Source: Salaquimonas sp.
Lineage (GTDB): Bacteria > Pseudomonadota > Alphaproteobacteria > Rhizobiales > Rhizobiaceae
DNA: 5,090 nucleotides
Direction of reading: 5' to 3'
Assembly (NCBI GenBank): GCA_024639745.1
Contig: JAHEHW010000171.1
Location: 1 to 5,090 of the forward strand
A model generated the notes under the pieces. It saw only the letters and a list, made by a program, of their open reading frames with translations. It was not told the origin of the DNA and did not search any database. The position numbers were made by a program, and so were the translations under genes. This document shows positions 1 to 5,090 of the stretch, in pieces; the first letter of the stretch is position 1, and the number at the start of each line of letters is the position of its first letter.

Positions 1-857
1 ACAACGCCGTCCGCATTCTTATCGTCAAAAGCGCTAACGACGTTGCCTTAGCGATAGCGGAATCCCTGTCCGGTTCCGTTGACTCCTTTGTAGCGAGAAT
101 GAACCGGGAAGCACAAAATCTCGGATTACAGGATACGCAGTTTGTCAATCCAAACGGCCTCCACGATGAAGCGCAGTACACATCGGCGCGTGACCTCGCC
201 ATTTTGGCCCGAACCATTCTCAAACGCTTCCCGCAATATCGTGACCTGTTCGCCACTCCGACACTGCGTTCCGGTGATCACCTGCTATATTCCTACAACC
301 TTCTGCTCGAGCGTTTTGATGGGGCCGACGGCATGAAGACGGGCTTCGTCTGCGCTTCGGGCTACAACATGGTCGCCAGCGCAACGCGTGCAGGCCGTTC
401 GATACTCGCCGTCATTCTGGGTGCTGAATCTCAGACCGAGCGCGCTGTTACCGCCGCGAGGCTTTTGCTGACAGGCTTTGATCAAGCGACCGGGCGGCCC
501 ATTGATACACTGGTTCGCCCGGAAGCCGTTAGCGGACCGAACAACCTGCGACCTCAGATGTGCTCGGAACAGGCGCGACAGAACAGATACGACCCGGCAC
601 CGCAATTTGCGGAGCTAAGTTCGCTCTATCTGAACAAACGAACGATCGAGAAAGAACCCCTTACCGTCTCCGTCGGCAATATCACCGGCCCCGCTTCGGA
701 AGGATGGCTCTCCAGGAAATTCGACGATATCCCACTGCCATCTCGTCGCCCGGAAAATCTGGTAGAAAGCGCGTCTGTTCTTGAAACGCCCGCGTCCGCC
801 GGATTTCGTGGGAGTATACCGATCCCCGAATTGAGGCCTGAGGCAGGTCAACTTTGA
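1..857 (+). CDS. Serine D-alanyl-D-alanine carboxypeptidase (peptidase S11), 5' end missing
   Basis: This is the C-terminal part of a penicillin-binding DD-carboxypeptidase of the S11 family. Such enzymes remove the terminal D-Ala from peptidoglycan pentapeptides in the periplasm and so limit cross-linking. The open frame runs in from the left edge (first whole codon at base 3), so the ATG at 99 is internal. Two of the three active-site motifs are visible: SAN (the SxN motif, codons at 30-38) and KTG (336-344, in the context DGMKTGF). The signal peptide and the catalytic SxxK lie upstream of the window. The stretch FVNPNGLHD between the motifs is typical of the family. After KTG come about 170 residues, ending in a proline- and charge-rich tail (IPLPSRRPE) rather than a clear PBP5-type beta domain. 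The TGA stop overlaps the TTG start of the next gene. The family is certain; which dac paralogue it is cannot be told. Confidence 0.93.
   Translation, partial: NAVRILIVKSANDVALAIAESLSGSVDSFVARMNREAQNLGLQDTQFVNPNGLHDEAQYTSARDLAILARTILKRFPQYRDLFATPTLRSGDHLLYSYNLLLERFDGADGMKTGFVCASGYNMVASATRAGRSILAVILGAESQTERAVTAARLLLTGFDQATGRPIDTLVRPEAVSGPNNLRPQMCSEQARQNRYDPAPQFAELSSLYLNKRTIEKEPLTVSVGNITGPASEGWLSRKFDDIPLPSRRPENLVESASVLETPASAGFRGSIPIPELRPEAGQL
841..847 (+). promoter_or_regulatory. Ribosome binding site fixing the TTG start of the CobW-type gene
   Basis: The sequence AGGCAGG ends 6 bases before the TTG at 854 and lies inside the last codons of the carboxypeptidase gene. The cobW frame has a stop at 839-841, and the first in-frame ATG is codon 60, well past the Walker A motif. 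No in-frame ATG or GTG lies between the stop and that motif, so this TTG is the only workable start. Confidence 0.7.
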
Positions 858-1918
858 GCCAGGATCAGGAAACGCGCGCCACGTCGGTATTCTTGCTTTC
901 CGGATTCCTTGGAAGCGGTAAGACCACCCTGATCAGGAGAGTATTGGAAACCGAAAAGATCGATAGGTCAAAACAGGCGCAAACGGCCGTCATCGTCAAC
1001 GAATTTGGAGCCGTGGGGCTCGACCACCGGATGATGGCTGAAGCGCGGGATGATATAGTTGATGTATCCGGAGGCTGCTTTTGTTGCAGCGCAAGCACCC
1101 CGTTGATCGAAACGCTTGAGAAGATTCTCAAAAAAGAGCCTCATCAGATAATCATTGAAACCTCGGGGCTGTCGGATCCGCAGCGGGTGATGGGCTCGAT
1201 ACTTACCGCACGCGCCAACGGCCTGCCTGTCCATATCGCTGGCGTTATCGTACTTCTAGACAGCATCAACGCAATCGATACGATCCGCAACAACGAAGAG
1301 GCTCGTCAGCAGCTCGCCTCAGCCGACCGGGTCGGCCTTACCAAGCTGGACCGCATTGCGGCGGATCAAAGAGACGCAATGATTGCCCGTCTGACGGCAC
1401 TTGTAAAGCAGACCAACCCGCTGGCCGATATTAGATCAGCGGAATTGCCTGACGAGATGTTCACGTCTTTGTCTGTCAAATCGGCAGGCTTTGCCGAGCA
1501 GCATTGTGTGGTTCCGAACCTGAATGATGACGATCATCGGCATAACCGGATTGCCTGCTCCATTCTTGAAAGCCAATCACCTTTCAAACTGACTGAGTTG
1601 CAGGAATTCTTGAATTTTCTACTTGACCGGTATGGCAATTCGTTCATCCGCCTAAAGGGAATTGTACGCGTTGAAGGGGCTGACAACCCTCAAATCATAC
1701 AGGCGGTCGGCAGCCATTTGGCGTCCATGGAGAAGGCCCATCCGATTTCGGCACCCGAGGCATCACAAATCGTCGTATTTACCGAGAATCTCCCGAAAAG
1801 CGCAGTCGAACATCTGTTTGCCGGCTTCTTCGGAAACGCGGTTAATGACGTCCCAGATCGAACAGCCTTGCTCGACAATCCGCTCAGCATACCTGGGATG
1901 CCGGCGCGAAGGCCCTGA
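854..1918 (+). CDS. CobW/COG0523-type P-loop GTPase (metallochaperone family), TTG start
   Basis: This 354-residue protein belongs to the COG0523 branch of the G3E GTPases, cytoplasmic proteins that help deliver metals (cobalt, zinc or others) to target enzymes. Motifs in order are Walker A GFLGSGKT (residues 17-24), NEFGAVGLD (49-57), the metal-binding GGCFCC (73-78, the CxCC signature), ETSGLSDP (102-109) and the base-recognition motif TKLD (163-166, T in place of N as in many CobW relatives). A short acidic-histidine patch, DDDHRH (225-230), could add metal ligands. Residues from about 233 to 330 form the CobW C-terminal domain. The length is normal. The gene overlaps the carboxypeptidase stop by 4 bases (TTGA). 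No cobalamin genes are nearby, so the cobaltochelatase role of true CobW is not supported; a zinc- or general metal-related role is equally possible. The family call is firm and the metal is unknown. Confidence 0.93.
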   Translation: MSQDQETRATSVFLLSGFLGSGKTTLIRRVLETEKIDRSKQAQTAVIVNEFGAVGLDHRMMAEARDDIVDVSGGCFCCSASTPLIETLEKILKKEPHQIIIETSGLSDPQRVMGSILTARANGLPVHIAGVIVLLDSINAIDTIRNNEEARQQLASADRVGLTKLDRIAADQRDAMIARLTALVKQTNPLADIRSAELPDEMFTSLSVKSAGFAEQHCVVPNLNDDDHRHNRIACSILESQSPFKLTELQEFLNFLLDRYGNSFIRLKGIVRVEGADNPQIIQAVGSHLASMEKAHPISAPEASQIVVFTENLPKSAVEHLFAGFFGNAVNDVPDRTALLDNPLSIPGMPARRP

Positions 1919-1976
1919 TCGCACAAGTACCCGAACGAGTCAGGCAGAATTCTCCACTCAAGAAGTCAAATCCAGA

Positions 1977-2201
1977 TTATTTGCGAATGAGATACCGCTG
2001 GAAGCCTTCACCGGCCTCCGTCTTTACAAGCTCGTGCCCCTCATGAGTACAGAAATTGGGTATATCGACGGCTGCAAGCGGATCAGTCGTCTCGACCCAC
2101 AAAAGGGTTCCCTCTTCCCTGGATTTCATAGCTTTCTTGGCCTTGAGCACAGGAAGTGGGCAATTCAGTCCACGGACGTCAAGAATATCTATTTCTGCCA
2201 T
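1977..2201 (-). CDS. TusA-family sulfurtransferase / sulfur carrier
   Basis: This 74-residue protein has the TusA/SirA fold signature: DVRGLNCPLPVLKAKKAM near the N-terminus, with the persulfide-carrying cysteine at residue 14 in the CPxP motif. A central strand region (LLWVETTDPLAAVDIPNFC) and a final EGFQRYLIRK strand complete the usual beta-alpha-beta layout. In E. coli, TusA accepts sulfur from the desulfurase IscS and passes it on for tRNA 2-thiouridine and molybdenum cofactor synthesis. Paralogues serve other sulfur routes. Length is typical (about 75-80 residues). The ATG is preceded by GAGAG with 9 bases of spacing. The gene stands alone on its strand, convergent with cobW and divergent from the DUF924 gene, with no tusBCDE or desulfurase visible. 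The partner and exact pathway are therefore open. Confidence 0.92.
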   Translation of the reverse strand: MAEIDILDVRGLNCPLPVLKAKKAMKSREEGTLLWVETTDPLAAVDIPNFCTHEGHELVKTEAGEGFQRYLIRK

Positions 2202-2310
2202 CTTCGAGCACTCTCGCCTTGTTGAGAAGAAACCTGTTTGGATTGCCAGTTCCCCAACACTAGGTCAATTATGTCGGTCAGGGAATTGCAATCACGGGAA
2301 GCCGCAAAAC
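2202..2310. promoter_or_regulatory. Divergent promoter region between tusA-like and DUF924 genes
   Basis: This 109-bp gap must carry the start signals of two diverging genes. For the plus strand, TTGCCA (2243-2248) is followed after 18 bases by AATTAT (2267-2272), a fair sigma-70-type pair. For the minus strand, TTGACC (read from 2268 to 2263) has a weak -10 candidate, CAATCC, 17 bases on. The two candidates overlap. These were matched by eye and are only modest fits. Confidence 0.35.
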
Positions 2311-2853
2311 ATGTCCACGACGCCAGAAGAGATCACCACCTTTTGGAAAGAAGCTGGCTACGAGAAGTGGTTCATTAAGGATGATGCCTTCGATATGACC
2401 ATCCGGGACCGTTTTCTGAAAGATGTCGAAGCTGCACGGAACGGCGAACTTGCAGACTGGAAAGACGGTCCACAGGGATGCCTCGCGCTCATACTCCTGC
2501 TTGATCAGTTCACCCGCAATCTGTTTCGCGGAGACAGTCAAGCGTTTGCCGCAGATGGTACCGCCCGGGACTTGGCAGACCTCGCATTGAAGAAAGACTA
2601 TGCGACATCAATCGATTCTGAATTGCGGCCATTCCTATTCATGCCGTTCATGCATAGCGAAAGCATTTTTGATCAGATGCTCAGCTTGAAACTTCAGCAC
2701 ATGCATGGAGGGCCGGGCAATATAACGGCTGCCCGCGAGCACCTGGAGATAATTTACCGGTTCGGAAGGTTCCCGCATCGTAATGGGGTATTGCAACGTC
2801 ACACGACGCCCGCCGAACAAGCCTATCTTGATAACGGGGGTTTCAAGGGTTGA
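2311..2853 (+). CDS. DUF924 family protein (TPR-like fold)
   Basis: This 180-residue protein matches the DUF924 family, widespread in proteobacteria and of unknown biochemical function. The family is predicted to form an all-helical, TPR-like structure. Visible family landmarks are FW (residues 11-12) and WF (20-21), the block GCLALILLLDQFTRNLFRG (56-74), FAAD (79-82), the PFMHSE motif (112-117) and RFGRFPHRN (150-158), then the usual ending AEQAYLDNGGFKG. The frame stays open upstream to 2056, but that stretch is antisense to the tusA-like gene. The ATG at 2311 gives the normal N-terminus and is preceded by GGGAAG 9 bases away. No membrane segment or signal peptide is seen. The gene appears to be monocistronic, and its neighbours give no hint of its role. 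Confidence 0.92.
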   Translation: MSTTPEEITTFWKEAGYEKWFIKDDAFDMTIRDRFLKDVEAARNGELADWKDGPQGCLALILLLDQFTRNLFRGDSQAFAADGTARDLADLALKKDYATSIDSELRPFLFMPFMHSESIFDQMLSLKLQHMHGGPGNITAAREHLEIIYRFGRFPHRNGVLQRHTTPAEQAYLDNGGFKG

Positions 2854-2933
2854 AATCAGATATCGAACGCTTTCTTTACCTGATCGGATTATGGTGGGGC
2901 GAAATTGAATTGACCGAATTTACCAAATCATAA

Positions 2934-3300
2934 TCTTGGCGGCGCAACCGCGTTTCCATTCATGTATGCTCTAAGAGGGGGGCGTGCGCATTGTCAATCT
3001 ATTGCTTGCGTCTGAATGACGTCAACATCGCCTCGATGATTGTGTTCAGAAGCGGCGATCGCGTTTTTTCTCAGGGAAATTGCGTTCCACGAGACATACG
3101 CAAAATTCGCACCGGGATTACTGCTGATGAACCGCTTCAGCGAAAGCTTGCATAGTCAGCCGTCGATCAAATCTGCGGAATCGCTCGCCTCGCCGGGAAA
3201 TGGTTGGATGCGGGGAGTCTGGCCTGACGAGGTTGGACTTGAAACCATCGTGATTGGCCGGAATACGCCAGCCGTAGACAAGCTTGCAGACTCGTTCTGA
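2934..3300 (+). pseudogene. Decayed CelD/BcsL-like GNAT acetyltransferase, C-terminal fragment with frameshifts
   Basis: No intact gene fills the roughly 500 bases between the DUF924 and dsbB genes, but two adjoining frames together read like the end of a CelD/BcsL-type N-acetyltransferase. Frame 3 gives ALSIYCLRLNDVNIASM (from 2988) and continues IVFRSGDRVFS to 3071. Frame 1 then continues with REIAFHETYAKFAPGLLLM and ends SLASPGNGWMRGVWPDE...LETIVIG, stopping at the TGA at 3298-3300. In the family this region reads roughly as ALRLGGR.IA...VFR.GDR.F.WKIA.DE.YA.F.PG.LL followed by a DS.AAP...M...WP block. Taking one T out of the T6 run at 3064-3069 joins the two frames. Further upstream, SWRR (frame 3, from 2934) and GGATAF in another frame may be the remains of the GWKGR.GTA motif, implying a second shift. 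The N-terminal half is absent; 2854-2933 holds nothing recognisable. The family match is from memory, not from a search. Confidence 0.6.
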
Positions 3301-3306
3301 TTCCAT

Positions 3307-3349
3307 TATCGCGCCGAAGCCATTCTCAAGCGGCTCCTGGGGCGCGATA
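3307..3349. terminator. Inverted repeat between convergent genes, possible bidirectional terminator
   Basis: TATCGCGCC (3307-3315) and GGCGCGATA (3341-3349) form a perfect 9-bp inverted repeat. Inside it, AGCC (3318-3321) and GGCT (3332-3335) can extend the hairpin after a small internal loop. It sits between the stop of the acetyltransferase remnant and the stop of dsbB, where a shared terminator would be expected. No T-run follows on either side, so it is not a classical intrinsic terminator; it might instead be an mRNA-stabilising hairpin or a dyad site. Confidence 0.4.
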
Positions 3350-3359
3350 CCTGATCGCC

Positions 3360-3875
3360 TTAGTCCCGTTTGAAACTCCCAAAAAACGCCACGGCTGCCA
3401 GCCCTGTCGCTGCGACTACATTCCATCCTGCAAATGAAAGCCCCAAGAATCGTGCCGCTGCTTCATTGCATGAAGGAGGTTTCTCTATGGCAAGCGACTC
3501 GAAGAGATTATCGACATCCGTAACGATACTGGCGCCACCAGCCGCGCAGTCCGTGGGACCCTCCCACCAGGCCCACTCAACACCGGCATGATGGACACCG
3601 AGGACAACCGCGTAAACCATCAGCAAGCCTACCACCGCCAGCAAACCACGAATGACCATGGGCCGGGCTCTCACAAGCGCTGCGGCGAGACCAAGTGCTG
3701 AAATTGGTATGGCCGTGTAGTAAGGCACCCGCTGGCCCAGGCAAAGCTTGCACGGCACGTACCCGCCGATATGCTCAAAGCCGAGCGCAGTGAGAATTAC
3801 GATGCTTATGCCCGCAAAAACCATGGCGAGAGTCATCGTTTGCGTCCTGGAAGTCGGGCTGTTCAGCCAATTCAT
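3360..3875 (-). CDS. DsbB-family disulfide bond formation protein
   Basis: This 171-residue inner-membrane protein matches the DsbB family. Such proteins reoxidise the periplasmic thiol oxidase DsbA and pass electrons to quinones. Four hydrophobic segments are visible: about 14-33, 53-68, 74-94 and 143-168. The first periplasmic loop carries the redox pair C42-K-L-C45, followed by LGQRVPYY; the arginine here corresponds to the one near the quinone site in DsbB. The second loop carries the other pair, C110 and C136, with 25 residues between them. All four essential cysteines are present. The gene starts 11 bases after the YqaA-type gene, with GAGGG at 3884-3888 (8-base spacing) overlapping the upstream stop, so the two are surely co-transcribed. 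No dsbA is in the window. The short length fits the alphaproteobacterial DsbB-like group. Confidence 0.93.
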   Translation of the reverse strand: MNWLNSPTSRTQTMTLAMVFAGISIVILTALGFEHIGGYVPCKLCLGQRVPYYTAIPISALGLAAALVRARPMVIRGLLAVVGLLMVYAVVLGVHHAGVEWAWWEGPTDCAAGGASIVTDVDNLFESLAIEKPPSCNEAAARFLGLSFAGWNVVAATGLAAVAFFGSFKRD

Positions 3876-3886
3876 GATTCAAACCC

Positions 3887-4489
3887 TCAAAACACGTAGC
3901 GAACCGCAACGAAACCGCCAATCAGCAAAACCACGGCGATCGTGAACATCAGACCAAGTCGCCGCTCGATAAACTCGCGGATAGGCTCGCCAAACAGATA
4001 GAGCATCCAGGAAACGAGATAGAAACGCGCGCCCCGGCCAACAAGACTTACGACTGTGAAAACAATAAGATCGAGCCCGGTTGCGCCGGAAAAAATCGTC
4101 AGGACCTTGTATGGGAAGGGTGTTACCGCAGCAAACAAAACGCCCCAGCCGCCCCAAGTATTGTACCAGTCCGCTACAGCCTGGAAGGAGTCTTCCTTGC
4201 CATAAAACGCAAGGATAGGTTGCCCAACCAATTGGAACAATTGCGCACCGATGAAATATCCAAGATAGGCTCCGAGTATTGAAGCGGCCAGACAAACCGT
4301 GCCGTAGAAGAACCACTTGGCGCGCTTCGCGAGCACCATCGGAATGAGCATGATATCCGGCGGAATCGGAAAAAATGAGCTCTCAGCAAAGGACACGCCA
4401 AAAAGCGCCCAGGTCGCCCTGGGGTGGCGCGCGAGGCTGAAGACCCAATCATAGAGCCTACGAATCAAACGGTTAGAGGCTGCTATCAT
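3887..4489 (-). CDS. YqaA-type DedA family membrane protein (SNARE-associated/VTT domain)
   Basis: This 200-residue polytopic membrane protein is of the DedA superfamily, YqaA branch. Some DedA proteins flip undecaprenyl phosphate or other lipids across the inner membrane; the substrate of the YqaA branch is not settled. Family motifs are FAESSFFPIPPDIMLIPM (residues 34-51, with E36 and the P41/P43/P44/D45 cluster in the re-entrant region), WGGWGVLFAAVTPFPYK (112-128) and GRGARF (151-156, with two arginines within the hydrophobic region). Hydrophobic stretches lie near 59-82, 115-150 and 180-200. The ATG at 4487-4489 was chosen because AGG lies 6 bases upstream; a TTG 18 bases further up would add six residues but has a poorly spaced ribosome site. 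The gene leads a two-gene unit with dsbB. Its start faces away from the tRNA gene, and I could not find a convincing promoter for it. Confidence 0.9.
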   Translation of the reverse strand: MIAASNRLIRRLYDWVFSLARHPRATWALFGVSFAESSFFPIPPDIMLIPMVLAKRAKWFFYGTVCLAASILGAYLGYFIGAQLFQLVGQPILAFYGKEDSFQAVADWYNTWGGWGVLFAAVTPFPYKVLTIFSGATGLDLIVFTVVSLVGRGARFYLVSWMLYLFGEPIREFIERRLGLMFTIAVVLLIGGFVAVRYVF

Positions 4490-4585
4490 GGAGAGCCTGC
4501 GAAGCAAAATCCTGAGCGCCGTCTACGGCATTCCTGCACCGACCGCAACCGCTTTGAGAAAACCTTGAAACCGCAGGTGAATCCG

Positions 4586-4615
4586 CTTGACCGTCAGGGG
4601 AAATAGGCACTAGAA
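4586..4615 (+). promoter_or_regulatory. Predicted promoter of the tRNA-Leu gene
   Basis: CTTGACC (4586-4592) gives a -35 of the CTTGAC type common at alphaproteobacterial stable-RNA promoters. After 17 bases comes CTAGAA (4610-4615), a partial match to the CTATAT-like -10. Transcription would start near 4622, just before the mature tRNA 5' end at 4626. Position and -35 quality support it; the -10 is weak. Confidence 0.5.
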
Positions 4616-4625
4616 GGCCAATCGG

Positions 4626-4710
4626 GCCCCTGTGGCGGAATTGGTAGACGCGGTAGATTCAAAATCTATTGCCTTCGGGCGTGCTGGTTCGAGTCCGGCC
4701 AGGGGCACCA
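4626..4710 (+). tRNA. tRNA-Leu, anticodon CAA
   Basis: This is a complete 85-nt class II tRNA that reads UUG leucine codons. The acceptor stem GCCCCTG (4626-4632) pairs fully with CAGGGGC (4700-4706), followed by discriminator A and an encoded CCA (4708-4710). The anticodon stem GTAGA/TCTAT encloses the loop TTCAAAA, with CAA at 4660-4662. The long variable arm is GCC-TTCG-GGC (4671-4680), the extra stem expected of leucine tRNAs. The T arm is GCTGG-TTCGAGT-CCGGC (4683-4699). The discriminator A and the GG of the D loop fit leucine identity. A run of five T at 4716-4720 lies just downstream and may help end transcription, although there is no separate hairpin before it. Confidence 0.97.
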
Positions 4711-4829
4711 TTCCCTTTTTAATGGTTTACTGGTCTCCGGCTGACGCGGCAAAGGCGGGCGTTAGGCGGGTCCGGTCCGACAGAGGTTTATGCCGAGACT
4801 GAGGGCCTGGTAAGCCCCATACCCAAGCG

Positions 4830-5090
4830 CTACTGGGAGAAAATTTCCCGCGGAAGCTCAATACGGGCGGCAAACCCATCCTCAGGATAATCGATCGAAA
4901 TCTTGCTGCCGATAACCTTGTCTAGCCCGCGCTGGATCAGGATCGAACCAAATCCTTGCCCGTCCGGCTCGATGACCCGCGGTCCTCCATGCTCTTTCCA
5001 ATTAAGGATGATGGTTTCGATATCTTCATGTTCCGAAAGGCTGACTTGGATGTCTACGGTTCCACTTGGCTTGCTAAGGGCTCCGTGTTT
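4830..5090 (-). CDS. HWE-family sensor histidine kinase, C-terminal end only
   Basis: A minus-strand frame enters from the right edge and stops at TAG (4830-4832), giving the last 86 residues. It reads like the end of the ATP-binding domain of an HWE-type histidine kinase, which autophosphorylates on histidine and passes the phosphate to a response regulator. Seen in order are KHGALSKPSG (residues 1-10, the end of the N box), the strand block VDIQVSL, the family block LNWKEHGGPRVIEP (29-42), the glycine box GQGFGSILIQRGL (44-56) and a closing strand ARIELP (75-80). This GGP-x-V plus GFG-x-x-LI pattern separates HWE kinases from classical ones. The phospho-accepting histidine, the H-W-E residues and any PAS or GAF sensor lie outside the window. 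HWE kinases are especially common in Rhizobiales. It converges on the tRNA gene; the 119 bases between them show nothing clear. Confidence 0.88.
   Translation of the reverse strand, partial: KHGALSKPSGTVDIQVSLSEHEDIETIILNWKEHGGPRVIEPDGQGFGSILIQRGLDKVIGSKISIDYPEDGFAARIELPREIFSQ

Noticed and set aside
854..1918. True CobW of cobalamin synthesis
   Set aside because: No cobN or other cob genes are nearby and COG0523 has many subgroups, so the gene symbol was withheld.
1662..2225. Plus-strand 187-codon frame across the cobW end and the tusA-like gene
   Set aside because: It overlaps two well-supported genes in other frames, and its composition is what an out-of-frame reading would give.
2056..2310. 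N-terminal extension of the DUF924 frame by 85 residues
   Set aside because: The extension is antisense to the tusA-like gene and resembles no family. The ATG at 2311 has a ribosome site and gives the normal DUF924 N-terminus.
2850..2933. Small TTG-started frame of 27 codons overlapping the DUF924 stop
   Set aside because: The TTGA overlap resembles the one at cobW, but the purine-rich stretch abuts the start with no spacing and the peptide has no recognisable features.
3118..3426. Minus-strand 102-codon frame next to dsbB
   Set aside because: It overlaps the dsbB 3' end and is antisense to the acetyltransferase remnant, with no recognisable motif.
4626..4829. tRNA-Leu 3' end as an integration (att) site with a nearby island
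   Set aside because: No repeat of the tRNA 3' end, no integrase and no change in gene character are seen. The DNA beyond leads directly into a typical chromosomal kinase gene.

Overview
The window looks like ordinary chromosomal DNA of an alphaproteobacterium. It most resembles the Hyphomicrobiales (Rhizobiales), possibly the Brucella/Ochrobactrum/Phyllobacterium side. This rests on the protein families present (HWE-type histidine kinase, YqaA-type DedA protein next to a short DsbB, S11 carboxypeptidase with a proline-rich tail followed by a CobW-type GTPase), the moderate GC content and a CTTGAC-type tRNA promoter. The genus is a guess from recall and was not tested.

Layout from left to right. 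(1) The 3' part of a serine D-alanyl-D-alanine carboxypeptidase gene (plus strand, cut by the left edge) overlaps by 4 bases a TTG-started gene for a COG0523/CobW-type P-loop GTPase. The two should be translationally coupled. (2) A small TusA-family sulfur carrier gene lies on the minus strand, convergent with cobW. It is divergent from a plus-strand DUF924 gene across a gap of about 110 bp. (3) About 500 bp after the DUF924 gene hold no intact gene, but they carry the decayed C-terminal part of a CelD/BcsL-like GNAT acetyltransferase, with a clear frameshift at a run of six T. A 9-bp inverted repeat follows. (4) A minus-strand pair encodes a YqaA-type DedA membrane protein and, 11 bp downstream, a DsbB-family thiol oxidoreductase. 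(5) A complete tRNA-Leu(CAA) gene with its own likely promoter is on the plus strand. (6) The last 86 codons of an HWE-family sensor histidine kinase gene are on the minus strand, cut by the right edge.

Functionally this is a patchwork of housekeeping and envelope genes: peptidoglycan trimming, metal handling, sulfur transfer, disulfide formation, membrane lipid transport, translation and signalling. I see no mobile element, CRISPR array or defence system, and nothing that amounts to a new biological system. The points most worth a second look are the frameshifted acetyltransferase remnant and the TTGA coupling of the carboxypeptidase to the metal-type GTPase.
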